Assembly (NCBI RefSeq): GCF_020886775.1
Contig: NZ_AP024525.1
Location: 3,472,001-3,536,000 of the forward strand
DNA: 64,000 bases
DNA from: Sinomonas cyclohexanicum
GTDB lineage: Bacteria > Actinomycetota > Actinomycetes > Actinomycetales > Micrococcaceae
Reading direction: 5' to 3'
How positions within the stretch are numbered: position 1 is the stretch's first letter; each line of letters opens with the position of its first letter. The notes below the pieces were generated by a model, which made no database searches, was not told where the DNA came from, and was given only the letters and a program-made list of their open reading frames with translations. Shown here piece by piece: positions 55,940-64,000 of the stretch. Position numbers and translations under genes: made by a program.

Positions 55940-56803
55940 TCAGGCACTCTCCTCGGGGTCTTCGGTGGATTCGCACAGCTCGAGCCGGAGCTCCTCGGCG
56001 AGCCGGTAGGTCATGTCGCGGCGCCATGCGGGGTCGCCGTGGATGTCGTCGTGGTAGAGGTCCGCCGGGATGGCGGTGCCGATCGCGGCGGCGAGCCGGC
56101 CGGCGTCGGGCGCCTCATGGGCGCTGTCTCCTGGGAAACGGAGCTGCACGGGGCGCTTCGTCGACGCGGTCACCGTGAGCACGAACTGCCCGTCCCGGTC
56201 CCGCCGCCCGATGAGCAGCACGCCCGAGCGCCCGCGGTTGCTCAGCGACAGCCGCCGGAACGCGGTCCGGGCGGCCAGCGCGTGCGCGGGGAGGCGGACC
56301 GAGCGGATGAGCTCGCCGGGGGTCAGCGCGTTGACTGCGTCGCCGGTGACGAGCTCAGCGACCGGCATCTCGCGCACGGTGCCGCCGGGCCCCCACAGCG
56401 TCGCGACGCCGTCGAGACCCGCGGCGAGGGACGTCATCGGCCCCGCGGGCAGGGACGTGGCGATGTTGCCGCCCACGGTCGAGAGGTTCCAGATCTTGAA
56501 CGACGCCACGAACGCGTCGCAGCACGGGCGCACGACGGCGAGCCCCGGCCACCGCTGCACCGCGGCGCCTGCGGGATCACCCAGATCCCACAGGCGCGCG
56601 ATCGTGCAGGTGGCTGCGAGGGTGATGCCGCCACTGTCCTCGGTCACCGGCTCCCAGCCGGCGGAGGTGAGGTCGAGGAGGCGGCGCAGGGTCTGGCTCC
56701 CGTAGGAGAAGAGGACGGTGCCCCCCGCGAGCCAGGCGTCGCCCTCGCACCAGGCGTCAGGGTCGGCGGTGGGGACGTAGGCCTCGATCGTGTTCATGTC
56801 CAT
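55940..56803 (-). CDS. Xanthine dehydrogenase FAD-binding subunit
   Basis: This 287-residue protein of the CoxM/XdhB type has the FAD signatures WLAGGTVLF (about 24-32) and [15 protein letters not shown] (about 106-120). It passes electrons from the iron-sulfur module to NAD+ or another acceptor. It overlaps XdhC upstream by 10 bp and the large subunit downstream by a few bases, so the three genes form a tightly coupled operon. Confidence 0.9.
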   Translation of the reverse strand: MDMNTIEAYVPTADPDAWCEGDAWLAGGTVLFSYGSQTLRRLLDLTSAGWEPVTEDSGGITLAATCTIARLWDLGDPAGAAVQRWPGLAVVRPCCDAFVASFKIWNLSTVGGNIATSLPAGPMTSLAAGLDGVATLWGPGGTVREMPVAELVTGDAVNALTPGELIRSVRLPAHALAARTAFRRLSLSNRGRSGVLLIGRRDRDGQFVLTVTASTKRPVQLRFPGDSAHEAPDAGRLAAAIGTAIPADLYHDDIHGDPAWRRDMTYRLAEELRLELCESTEDPEESA

Positions 56804-58134
56804 GCCGGGGCCTCCCGCGGGCGGGACTGGGATGATCTGGTGGGCCGGGCGACTCCCCCACGTCTGGGGGTCACCTCCCGGAGGTCACCTCCTGTGGGTT
56901 CCGCGTGGATCCGGCCCTCGCGGTCCCGCAGAGGCCGGCCGCTCGCGCCCGGGTGCCTCGTCGCGACGACCTCGGCGAGGATCGAGACGGCCACCTCGGC
57001 GGGGGTCGTGGCCCCGAGATCCAGGCCGATCGGCGAACGCAGCCGGCCGAGGTCGACGGGACCGTGGCCGGCCTCGAGGAGCGCGGCGATGCGCTGCTCG
57101 TGGCTGCGCCTCGAGCCCATCGCACCGAGGTAGGCGAGGTCGAGGCCGAGGGCCAGGTCCAAGAGCGGGACATCGAACTTGGGGTCGTGGCTCAGGACAG
57201 CGACCGCCGTGCGCGCGTCGAGCCGGCCCGCCTCCGCCTCGGCGGCGAGGTACTCATGGGGCCAGGCCGTGACGACCTCGTCCGCGCACGCGAACCGCGC
57301 TTGGGCCGTGAACGCCGCGCGGGCGTCGACGAGCGTCACCCGGTAGCCCAGCAGCTTGGCGGCCGGGACGAGCGCTGCGCCGAAGTCGTTGGCCCCGATC
57401 ACGATGAACCGCGGCGCCGGCAGCCGCGACTCGACCAGCAGCCGCACGCCCTGATCGGGCCGTGCCCCAGCGAGATCGGGGCCCGCGCACCCGCCCTCCG
57501 GCCCGACGACCACGACCCCGGTCATCCCCTGCGCGAGCACGGGTGCGACGAGCACCGCAGCGCGCGCGGCCATGGCCGGCTCGCCCGGGAACAGCGGCGC
57601 GAGCGCCGCGGCCAGCGCCTCCCCCGCGGTCGGCGCGCCGAGCAGCACGAGGTGCGTGCCGGCGTCGTGCGTCGAACCGTTCGGATCGATTGAATCGATT
57701 GAATCCAACCGGCGCACGACGGCGGTCGCCTCCTCGGGCGCGCAGCCCGCCGGCGTGCCGGCCGGATCAGCGGCATCCGGCACAGTCGAACCGAGCCGCG
57801 CGATGTGCACCTCGAGCTCGCCGCCGCACGTGAGGCCGGCGGCGAACGCGTCCTCGGCGCTGTAGCCGAAGCGCTCGATCCGGGCGCCGCCGCCGTCGAG
57901 GACGTCCAGGGCCGCGGCGACCACCGCGCCCTCGACACATCCGCCGGACAGACTGCCGAGGATGCGGGGCGCGCCGTCGGCGGCGCCGTCGGGCGCAAGG
58001 CACCGGGCCACAAGCATCGACGTGCCGACGGGACGCGGCACGGAGCCGGTCGCGGAGACGACGGTGGCGACGGCGCACGGCGCCCCGCGGGAGGTGCGCT
58101 GCCACGCGGGCAGCGAGGTCAGGAGCTCGATCAT
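56794..58134 (-). CDS. xdhC: XdhC-family molybdenum cofactor sulfuration/insertion protein
   Basis: This 446-residue accessory protein has an XdhC/CoxI N-terminal domain (TVVSATGSVPRPVGTSMLV; GSLSGGCVEGAVVAAAL, with the conserved cysteine). A Rossmann-like C-terminal domain includes FIVIGANDFGAALVPAAKL and LGAMGSRRSHEQR. The family binds Moco and equips xanthine dehydrogenase. The usual length is about 300-380; the extra residues include a low-complexity DSIDSIDPNGS linker and a 40-residue C-terminal tail. It heads the xdh operon. Confidence 0.9.
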   Translation of the reverse strand: MIELLTSLPAWQRTSRGAPCAVATVVSATGSVPRPVGTSMLVARCLAPDGAADGAPRILGSLSGGCVEGAVVAAALDVLDGGGARIERFGYSAEDAFAAGLTCGGELEVHIARLGSTVPDAADPAGTPAGCAPEEATAVVRRLDSIDSIDPNGSTHDAGTHLVLLGAPTAGEALAAALAPLFPGEPAMAARAAVLVAPVLAQGMTGVVVVGPEGGCAGPDLAGARPDQGVRLLVESRLPAPRFIVIGANDFGAALVPAAKLLGYRVTLVDARAAFTAQARFACADEVVTAWPHEYLAAEAEAGRLDARTAVAVLSHDPKFDVPLLDLALGLDLAYLGAMGSRRSHEQRIAALLEAGHGPVDLGRLRSPIGLDLGATTPAEVAVSILAEVVATRHPGASGRPLRDREGRIHAEPTGGDLREVTPRRGGVARPTRSSQSRPREAPAWT

Positions 58135-58206
58135 CGCTCCCCCTTTCCCGGCCGCTGGGCCGGAGGTCCCCGGCGCGCGGCCGGAGAGGGTCTGTAGGTC
58201 AATGGT

Positions 58207-58253
58207 GCGCCCGCGGGGGCCCGGAGCGTCACATCCGGGGGCCCCGCGGGCGC
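58207..58253 (-). terminator. Hairpin after the purine permease gene
   Basis: GCGCCCGCGGGG (58207-58218) pairs perfectly with CCCCGCGGGCGC (58242-58253). It sits in the 175-bp gap between the permease stop and the xdhC start, so the xdh operon may be partly uncoupled from the permease/deaminase operon. Confidence 0.55.
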
Positions 58254-58309
58254 GGTCTGGGGGCGGACGCGGTCTGGGGGCGGGCGCGGCGCCCACCGGC
58301 GCCCAGCGC

Positions 58310-59905
58310 CTACGCGCCGACGAGAGCGCCGAGCGGCCCGCGCACGAAGTACACGATGAAGCCCGCCGCCACGATCCACATGAGCGGGTGGACCTTCCGC
58401 ACCTTGCCGGTGCAGGCCTTGACGAGCACCCAGGTCACGAAGCCCACGCCGATGCCGTTGGCGATCGAGTACGTGAGCGGCATCGTGACGATCGTCAGGA
58501 ACGCCGGCAGTGCCACGTGGAACTTGTGGAAGTCGATCTCGCGGATCTGCCCGGCCATCATCGTGCCGACCACCACCAGCGCGGCGGAGGCGACCTCGAG
58601 CGGCACCACGGACGTGAGCGGCGTGAGGAACATGGCGCCGAGGAACAGCGCGCCGGTCACCACAGAGGCGAGGCCCGTGCGGGCACCCTCGCCGATCCCG
58701 GCCGCGGAGTCCACGTAGACGGTGTTGGACGAGCCGGACGTCGCCCCGCCCAGCACGGCGCCGAAGCCCTCGATGATGAACGCGCTCTTCAGGCGCGGGA
58801 ACGTCCCGTCCTTCTTGGCCACGCCCGCGCTCTTCGCGAGGCCCGTCATGGTGCCCATCGCGTCGAAGAAGTTCGTGAACACGAGGGTGAAGACGAGCGT
58901 GATGGCGGCGAGGGCGCCGACCCGCTGGAACGCGCCGAACAGGTCCACGTGCCCCACGAGGCCCAGATCCGGGACCGCAAGGATCTGGCCCTGCAGGACC
59001 GGGGTGTTCAGGTGCCACCCGTCGGGGTTGTTCGGGCCCGAGGGGCCGAGGTGCCAGATGGCCTCGACCACGGCCGCAAGGATCGTCGTGGCGACGATGC
59101 CGATCAGGAGCCCGCCCTGGACCTTCCGCGCAACGAGAATGCCCATGAGCAGGAGCCCGATGACGAACACGAGCGTGGGGAGCGTGGTGATCGAGCCATC
59201 GTGGCCCAGCTGCACGGGCGGCCCGGCGGGGGTCCGCGTGACGAACCCGGAGTCCACGAACCCGATGAACGCGATGAACAGGCCGATCCCTACCGTGATC
59301 GCCGCCTTGAGCTCCTTCGGCACGGCGCGGAAGATCGCGGTGCGCGCCCCCGTCACGCCGAACAGGACGATCAGGACGCCGTTGATCACCACGAGGCCCA
59401 TCGCTTCGGGCCACGAGACTTCCTTGACCATCGCCACCGCGAGGAAGAACGAGTTGATCCCCAGGCCGGCGGCGAGACCGAACGGGAGGTTCGCGACGAT
59501 GCCGAAGATGATGGTCAGCACGCCGGCCGTGAGGCCCGTGACCGCGCCGACCTGCGCCGCGGGGAGGAACGCGCCGGTGACGTCCGTGGGAGCGGAGTCG
59601 GCGCTGAAGCCGCCGAGGATGAGCGGGTTCAGGACCACGATGTACGCCATCGTGAAGAACGTGACGAGCCCGCCGCGGATCTCCCGCGACACCGTGGACC
59701 CGCGCTGGGTGATGTGGAACAGGCGGTCCAGGAGCCGGGGCGCCGGCCTGGTCTCCTTGGGCTCCTCTGGAGCCCCCGGCGCACGACGGCGCGTGGTCCC
59801 CGCAGCCGGGGACGGCGCCTGGGCGGGGCCCGGCACTCCGGCGGGGGCCGGCGTCGTGCGCGGTGCGGGTTCGAGCTCGTCGGTGAGGGTCTGCTGCATG
59901 GTCAT
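58310..59905 (-). CDS. NCS2-family purine permease, AzgA-like
   Basis: This 531-residue permease has 12-14 hydrophobic segments after a 65-residue P/A-rich cytoplasmic tail. AzgA-type signatures are GGLVTFFTMAYIVVLNPLIL, GLGINSFFLAVAMV and TNFFDAMGTMTGLAKSAGV. The subfamily moves hypoxanthine, guanine or adenine with protons, which fits the neighbouring deaminase and dehydrogenase. AGGGG lies 8-12 bases before ATG 59905; GTG 59914 is too near it. It is 12 bp downstream of the deaminase gene. Confidence 0.92.
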   Translation of the reverse strand: MTMQQTLTDELEPAPRTTPAPAGVPGPAQAPSPAAGTTRRRAPGAPEEPKETRPAPRLLDRLFHITQRGSTVSREIRGGLVTFFTMAYIVVLNPLILGGFSADSAPTDVTGAFLPAAQVGAVTGLTAGVLTIIFGIVANLPFGLAAGLGINSFFLAVAMVKEVSWPEAMGLVVINGVLIVLFGVTGARTAIFRAVPKELKAAITVGIGLFIAFIGFVDSGFVTRTPAGPPVQLGHDGSITTLPTLVFVIGLLLMGILVARKVQGGLLIGIVATTILAAVVEAIWHLGPSGPNNPDGWHLNTPVLQGQILAVPDLGLVGHVDLFGAFQRVGALAAITLVFTLVFTNFFDAMGTMTGLAKSAGVAKKDGTFPRLKSAFIIEGFGAVLGGATSGSSNTVYVDSAAGIGEGARTGLASVVTGALFLGAMFLTPLTSVVPLEVASAALVVVGTMMAGQIREIDFHKFHVALPAFLTIVTMPLTYSIANGIGVGFVTWVLVKACTGKVRKVHPLMWIVAAGFIVYFVRGPLGALVGA

Positions 59906-59917
59906 TGTGGCCACCCC

Positions 59918-60445
59918 TCAGTACTCGACGCGCTGGGCGAAGCTCGCCCACTGCTCGAAGGGGGCCTTGCGGCTGATCCCCGTGGGGGCCACGGCCGCGA
60001 CCGGCATGCTGCGCTGCTCGACCGGGGTGTCGAAGTAGTCGTAGAAGGCCGCGTCGTCGAAGCCGGCCTCGGCCGCGTCGTGGCGGTCCGCGGCGAAGTA
60101 GACCCGGTCGATCCGCGCCCAGAGCGACGACGCGAGGCACATGGGGCACGGCTCGCAGCTCGAGTAGAGGACGGCGCCGGTGAGGTCGAACGTGTTCAGC
60201 TGGCGGCACGCGGTGCGGATCGCGGTGACCTCGGCGTGTGCTGTGGGGTCATTGCTGTCGGTGACCCGGTTGACGCCGTCGAAGATCTGGCCGTCGGCGG
60301 TGACGACCACGGCCCCGAATGGGCCGCCGTTCTCGAGGACGTTCTGCGCCGCGAGCTGGACCGCGCGGGCCAGATGGAGCTGGCCGGCGTCCGTGATCGT
60401 CCGGTCTTCGCGCTGCGCTGTGTCGTGGACGGTGGTGGTGGTCAT
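59918..60445 (-). CDS. Guanine deaminase-like nucleoside/base deaminase
   Basis: This 175-residue zinc deaminase has the motif PTAHAEVTAI (His ligand and catalytic Glu) and SSCEPCPMCLASSLWA (PCxxC zinc ligands). The C-terminal YDYFDTP and aromatic region resemble guanine deaminases of the cytidine-deaminase superfamily, which convert guanine to xanthine. The neighbouring permease and xanthine dehydrogenase support that. A broader nucleoside deaminase is the alternative. GGGAG precedes ATG 60445. A predicted IclR-type operator lies 117 bp upstream. Confidence 0.88.
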   Translation of the reverse strand: MTTTTVHDTAQREDRTITDAGQLHLARAVQLAAQNVLENGGPFGAVVVTADGQIFDGVNRVTDSNDPTAHAEVTAIRTACRQLNTFDLTGAVLYSSCEPCPMCLASSLWARIDRVYFAADRHDAAEAGFDDAAFYDYFDTPVEQRSMPVAAVAPTGISRKAPFEQWASFAQRVEY

Positions 60446-60561
60446 GGAGGGACTCCCTCGCTCGGGGAAGCCCGGCCATGTGCCGTGCACGGGGCGCGCG
60501 CTACTGCGGGCCAGACTTCCTTGACATGTGATGTGAGGTTGCCTGGTAGATAGCGCCCGGA

Positions 60562-60574
60562 TCCGTTCTTCGGA
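60562..60574. promoter_or_regulatory. IclR-type operator before the deaminase/permease operon
   Basis: TCCGTTCTTCGGA is a perfect TCCG-N5-CGGA palindrome, extended by one pair (A/T) on each side. The same 13-bp design is found at 61743-61755 and 61856-61868. Confidence 0.6.
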
Positions 60575-60681
60575 TACCCGGGGGCCCGCCGTGACTTATC
60601 GAGCGTAGCAGGGTCGGTGTGAGGTGCGCCATAGGTCTGGGGGAATTTTTGGAATCGAATTTCCGCCAGCTGGAACCATTT

Positions 60682-60936
60682 GCCCCGAAATGGAGGCGTG
60701 CACCGCCGAAATGGGGGACTTGTCCGCCGAAGTGGGGGCCCTACGACCTGCTGGCCAGGAGAACTTCACCCCTCACCGCACCGAAGCTCTATTCCGATCG
60801 ACGTCGGGCGGACGACGCCGGGAGTCGCCTTCCGCGCAGTCGACACCCGGGCGGGGCGCGCCGTCGCGCACCAGCAGGGGGGCGACGTCGCGGTCACGGG
60901 ACCCCGCCTCGGCGGGCAAGGCCGCCATTTCGGGGG
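60682..60936. repeat. Short repeat-bounded segment, possible IS21-like remnant or MITE
   Basis: Three direct copies of a CCGCCGAAATGGGGG-type word lie at 21-bp spacing (60682, 60703 and 60724). One inverted copy (CCGCCATTTCGGGG, 60922-60935) closes a 255-bp segment. Multiple 20-bp-class repeats at ends, inverted across the element, are known for IS21-family termini. No open reading frame in the segment looks real. It fills most of the 494-bp gap between the deaminase and the IclR gene; nothing else is seen there besides the operator at 60562. Confidence 0.45.
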
Positions 60937-60939
60937 ACG

Positions 60940-61695
60940 TCAGGCCCGGTTGAGCTCCGCCGAGATGTTGGCCGCCGCCTCGCGCAGGAGCGGCACGGCG
61001 CGCTCGCCGAACGCCTCGTCCACGCGGGACACGGGGCCGGAGACCGAGATCGCCGTAGGCGTCGGCGCCCCCGGAACGGCCATGGAGAAGCAGCGCACGC
61101 CGATCTCCTGCTCCTGCTCGTCGATCGCGTAGCCGCGGGCACGGATCTTGTCGAGGTCGGACAGGAGCGAGTCGATGTCGCCGAGGCTGTAGGCGGTGGG
61201 CGTCGGCATGCCCTGGCGGGCCACGATGGAGCGGACCTGCTCGTCGTCGAGCTGGGCCAGGATGGCCTTGCCCACGCCGGTGTCGTGCGTGTGGGCGCGC
61301 CGGCCCACCTCGGTGAACATGCGCATCGCGTGGGGCGAGGGGACCTGGGCCACGTAGATCACCATGTCCGAGTCGAGGACCGCCATATTGGATGTCTCGC
61401 CGAGCCGCTCCACGAGCATCTGCAGCTGCGGCCGCGCGACGGCCCCGAGCTGCTTGTTCGCGCCCTCGCCGAGGCGGATGAGCCGGGGGCCGAGCGCATA
61501 GCGGCGATTGGGCAGCTGCCGCACGTACCCGAGGGAGACGAGCGTGCGCAGGAGCCGGTGGATGGTGGGCAGCGGGAGCTCGGTCGAGGATGAGAGCTCG
61601 CTGAGCGTGACGTCGCCGCCGGCGTCGGTGATGAGCTCGAGGAGCTCGAACACCCGCTCCACAGACTGGACGCCGCCGGATGCCTTCTCTGCCAT
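60940..61695 (-). CDS. IclR-family transcriptional regulator, AllR-like
   Basis: This 251-residue regulator has an N-terminal winged HTH (DVTLSELSSSTELPLPTIHR; LLRTLVSLGYVRQLP) and a C-terminal effector domain (VGKAILAQLDDEQVRSIV; EQEIGVRCFSMAVPG, with the conserved ligand-binding serine region). AGGAGGG precedes the ATG. It stands between the purine cluster and the malic enzyme/malate synthase genes, and the 13-bp palindromes occur before it and on both sides. AllR, the ureide/glyoxylate regulator of this family, is a fitting functional model; the ligand is inferred. Confidence 0.92.
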   Translation of the reverse strand: MAEKASGGVQSVERVFELLELITDAGGDVTLSELSSSTELPLPTIHRLLRTLVSLGYVRQLPNRRYALGPRLIRLGEGANKQLGAVARPQLQMLVERLGETSNMAVLDSDMVIYVAQVPSPHAMRMFTEVGRRAHTHDTGVGKAILAQLDDEQVRSIVARQGMPTPTAYSLGDIDSLLSDLDKIRARGYAIDEQEQEIGVRCFSMAVPGAPTPTAISVSGPVSRVDEAFGERAVPLLREAAANISAELNRA

Positions 61696-61742
61696 GTTCC
61701 CTCCTGAGGGGTGCCGCCGGATCTCGATTCCGGCAAAACTTA

Positions 61743-61755
61743 TCCGCATCCCGGA
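61743..61755. promoter_or_regulatory. IclR-type operator at the regulator's own promoter
   Basis: TCCGCATCCCGGA fits TCCG-N5-CGGA and lies 48 bp before the IclR ATG. An additional TTCCGG half-site is near 61729. Autoregulation is inferred. Confidence 0.55.
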
Positions 61756-61855
61756 AACTTGCGGCGATTCCACGATACCGCACCACGTACCCCCGGAAAC
61801 AGGTGTCCGTCCCTCAGGACAGGGACTTGTCTTTTCCAAGATACAGAGAATAATA

Positions 61856-61868
61856 TCCGTAGTACGGA
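61856..61868. promoter_or_regulatory. IclR-type operator before the malic enzyme gene
   Basis: TCCGTAGTACGGA is a 13-bp perfect palindrome, 43 bp before the malic enzyme ATG, followed by AAAACG. It is the best copy of the shared motif. Confidence 0.65.
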
Positions 61869-61911
61869 AAACGCAGCGAGGCGGATGCCTCCCGGACCCA
61901 AGGACGATTCA

Positions 61912-63294
61912 ATGGCGAGCCCTAGCCCCGGCAACTCCATCACCCTCCGCGTCGACGCCCCCAGCCGCATCAGCATCACGAGCGAGCTCGCGGCCGCCGT
62001 CGCCGCCGCCGGCGCCCCTGTCACCGCACTGGACATCAGCGAGTCCCACCACGACGGCGTCGTCGTGGACATCACCTGCAACACGACCTCCGAGCAGCAC
62101 GCCGAGGAGGTCGCCGCCGCGCTCGAGGCGCTCGAGGGCGTGCACGTCCGCAAGGTCTCCGACCGCACCTTCCTCATGCACCTCGGCGGCAAGCTCGAGG
62201 TCGTCCCCAAGGTTCCCCTCCGCAACCGCGACGACCTCTCGCGGGCCTACACGCCCGGCGTCGCCCGCGTGTGCCGCGCGATCGCGGAGAACCCCGACGA
62301 CGCGCGCCGCCTCACCGTCAAGCGCAACACCGTCGCCGTGGTCACCGACGGCACGGCCGTGCTCGGCCTGGGCGACATCGGCCCGGCCGCCGCGCTGCCC
62401 GTCATGGAGGGCAAGGCCGCCCTGTTCAAGCAGTTCGCCAACGTGGACGCATGGCCGGTGTGCCTCGACACGAAGGACACCGAGGAGATCATCAAGATCG
62501 TCAAGGCGATCGCACCGGTCTACGGCGGTGTGAACCTCGAAGACATCGCGGCCCCGCGCTGCTTCGAGATCGAGGCCCGCCTCCGCGAGGAGCTGGACAT
62601 CCCCGTCTTCCACGACGACCAGCACGGCACCGCGATCGTCACGCTCGCCGCCCTCGTCAACGCGCTCAAGCTCGTGGGCAAGAAGATCGAGGACGTGCGC
62701 ATCGTGGTCTCCGGTGTCGGCGCCGCGGGCAACGCGATCATCCAGCTCCTCCAGGCCCAAGGCGCGAAGAACATCATCGCGTGCGACCGCAAGGGCGCCA
62801 TCCACAAGGGCCGTGAGCTCACCGACGCGCACCGCGTGTGGGTCGCCGAGAACACGAACCCGGAGTCGTTCTCCGGCACGCTCATCGAGGCGCTCAAGGG
62901 CTCAGACGTGTTCATCGGCGTCTCCGCGCCGAACCTGTTCGGCCCCGAGGACGTCGCCACGATGGCCGAGGACGCCATCGTCTTCGCCATGGCCAACCCG
63001 GACCCAGAGACGGACCCCGTCGCCGCCGCGGACCACGCCGCGGTCGTGGCGACCGGCCGCAGCGACTTCCCGAACCAGATCAACAACGTGCTCGCCTTCC
63101 CGGGCGTGTTCCGCGGCCTGCTCGACGCCGGGGTCTCGGACATCACTCCCGCGATGCTCGTCGCCGCCGCCCAGGCCATCGCGGCTCGCGTGAGCGACGA
63201 GGAGCTCAACGCGAGCTTCATCATCCCGAGCGTGTTCGACCCGCACGTCGCCCAGGACGTCGCCGCAGCGATCGTCTCGGCAGCGCGCGTCTAG
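61912..63294 (+). CDS. NAD(P)-dependent malic enzyme with N-terminal ACT-like domain
   Basis: This 460-residue enzyme decarboxylates malate to pyruvate. An N-terminal ACT-like domain (about 8-85; [20 protein letters not shown]) precedes the catalytic core: [33 protein letters not shown] (metal site), [16 protein letters not shown] and the Rossmann segment [13 protein letters not shown]. It lacks the phosphotransacetylase-like C-terminus of large MaeB forms. AAGGA precedes ATG 61912. Gene order with malate synthase suggests glyoxylate-derived malate feeds pyruvate formation under IclR control. Confidence 0.95.
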   Translation: MASPSPGNSITLRVDAPSRISITSELAAAVAAAGAPVTALDISESHHDGVVVDITCNTTSEQHAEEVAAALEALEGVHVRKVSDRTFLMHLGGKLEVVPKVPLRNRDDLSRAYTPGVARVCRAIAENPDDARRLTVKRNTVAVVTDGTAVLGLGDIGPAAALPVMEGKAALFKQFANVDAWPVCLDTKDTEEIIKIVKAIAPVYGGVNLEDIAAPRCFEIEARLREELDIPVFHDDQHGTAIVTLAALVNALKLVGKKIEDVRIVVSGVGAAGNAIIQLLQAQGAKNIIACDRKGAIHKGRELTDAHRVWVAENTNPESFSGTLIEALKGSDVFIGVSAPNLFGPEDVATMAEDAIVFAMANPDPETDPVAAADHAAVVATGRSDFPNQINNVLAFPGVFRGLLDAGVSDITPAMLVAAAQAIAARVSDEELNASFIIPSVFDPHVAQDVAAAIVSAARV

Positions 63295-63401
63295 ACCGGC
63301 GCGCACAGGCTCGCACAAAGCGCAGTCGAGCGCCCGCGCAAGACCCCCAGCAAGCAGTTCAACCAGGCCCCAGGGAGAACCCGGATTCCGGGAGAAGGAA
63401 C

Positions 63402-64000
63402 GTGAAAGCTATGGCCATCACAGTCACCGACAACGCGCCGATCGCGGGCGCCGACGAGATCCTCACCGACGAGGCGCTCGCCTTCGTCGAGGAGCTCCAC
63501 AAGCGCTTCGCCGGCGAGCGCAACGCTCGGCTCGAGGCCCGCAAGGCCCGCCGAGCCGAGGCCGCGAGCACCGGCAAGCTCGATTTCCTGCCGGAGACGG
63601 CGGAGGTCCGGGCCGGGGACTGGAAGGTCGCCGAGGCCCCGGCGCCGCTCATGGACCGCCGCGTCGAGATGACCGGTCCGGCGAGCCCGGCCAAGATGGC
63701 CATCAATGCCCTCAACTCCGGCGCCAAGGTGTGGCTCGCGGACATGGAGGACGCCGCGAGCCCGCACTGGGCCAACGTGGTGGATGCCGTGAAGAACCTC
63801 CGCGACGCGGCCAACGGAACGCTCTCGTTCACCTCGCCCGAGGGCAAGGAGTACACGCTGCGCACCGACGCGCCGCTCGCCGTCGTGGTCACCCGCCCGC
63901 GCGGTTGGCACATGGACGAGCGCCACGTGCTCATCGACGGCGCGCCGGGCGTGGGCGCGCTCGTGGACTTCGGCCTGCACTTCTTCCACGTCGCCAAGCC
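63402..64000 (+). CDS. aceB: Malate synthase A, N-terminal part (runs off right edge)
   Basis: About 199 codons are present. The segments VWLADMEDAASPHWANVVDA and VVTRPRGWHMDERHVLIDG (the catalytic arginine region of malate synthase A) are clear, followed by VDFGLHFFHVAK. The enzyme condenses glyoxylate with acetyl-CoA to malate. GTG 63402 has GGAG 7 bases upstream; ATG 63411 is the alternative. It lies 107 bp after the malic enzyme stop codon, so co-transcription is likely. With the upstream purine genes it points to glyoxylate from ureide degradation as the substrate source. Confidence 0.95.
   Translation, partial: MKAMAITVTDNAPIAGADEILTDEALAFVEELHKRFAGERNARLEARKARRAEAASTGKLDFLPETAEVRAGDWKVAEAPAPLMDRRVEMTGPASPAKMAINALNSGAKVWLADMEDAASPHWANVVDAVKNLRDAANGTLSFTSPEGKEYTLRTDAPLAVVVTRPRGWHMDERHVLIDGAPGVGALVDFGLHFFHVAK

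Overview
The window is a high-GC, densely coded chromosome segment from an actinobacterium, most likely a member of the Micrococcaceae (Arthrobacter/Sinomonas type). I infer this from the base composition, the frequent GTG starts with 4-base stop/start overlaps, and marker genes typical of that group: a GlxR-type Crp regulator, a MarP-like membrane protease, a homodimeric AceE, an Ssd/CpaE-like protein, and carbohydrate ABC importers without their own ATPase. No species call can be made from the sequence alone.

Layout. 0-6.3 kb: end of a tad/ssd pilus-type operon, a Pol I-like polymerase, a CoA-type NUDIX hydrolase, endonuclease III and a low-complexity membrane protein. 6.6-8.6 kb: acetyl-CoA synthetase. 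8.7-16.7 kb: a LacI-controlled alpha-galactoside locus (regulator, oxidoreductase, ABC importer, GH36 alpha-galactosidase), followed by an acyltransferase. 18-22 kb: a two-domain cupredoxin gene whose leader is split by an IS256-family element, which is itself split by an IS110-family element. 22.3-31.8 kb: aroQ, marP, glxR, a frameshifted NUDIX gene with ridA and a tiny gene, a class A penicillin-binding protein and a metallophosphoesterase. 29.8-33.7 kb: a heterodimeric ABC exporter. 34 kb: tRNA-Pro(CGG). 34.1-36.9 kb: a frameshifted P-type ATPase. 37-38.8 kb: a secreted repeat-peptide gene divergent from an HTH-TPR regulator. 38.8-46.3 kb: purC, purD, asparaginase, a sterol-carrier-like protein, an SDR and aceE. 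46.3-47.9 kb: a second IS110-family element. 48-52.1 kb: a second sugar ABC importer with a DeoR regulator. 52.1-64 kb: purine catabolism (xanthine dehydrogenase, XdhC, purine permease, guanine deaminase-like enzyme), then an IclR regulator, malic enzyme and the start of malate synthase.

How the genes work together. The right-hand 11 kb reads as a purine-to-central-carbon module. Purines are imported, deaminated and oxidised. Glyoxylate expected from ureide breakdown would be condensed to malate by malate synthase, and malate converted to pyruvate by malic enzyme. A 13-bp palindrome, TCCG-N5-CGGA, sits before the deaminase, the IclR gene and the malic enzyme gene, suggesting one regulon. Crp/GlxR-like sites precede acs, both sugar importers and (weaker) glxR itself, linking carbon genes across the window to the regulator encoded at 24.1 kb.

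Most interesting. (1) A 74-residue secreted precursor carries four copies of IG-N-(W/L)-PDPM and is transcribed divergently from an RRNPP-like HTH-TPR regulator. This is a candidate actinobacterial peptide-pheromone system. (2) The nested IS110-family element has a CT core at both ends, a 5' non-coding region holding short guide-like matches to its target and to its own ends, and a -35 box positioned to form a promoter only when the ends are joined. (3) The shared IclR-type operator.
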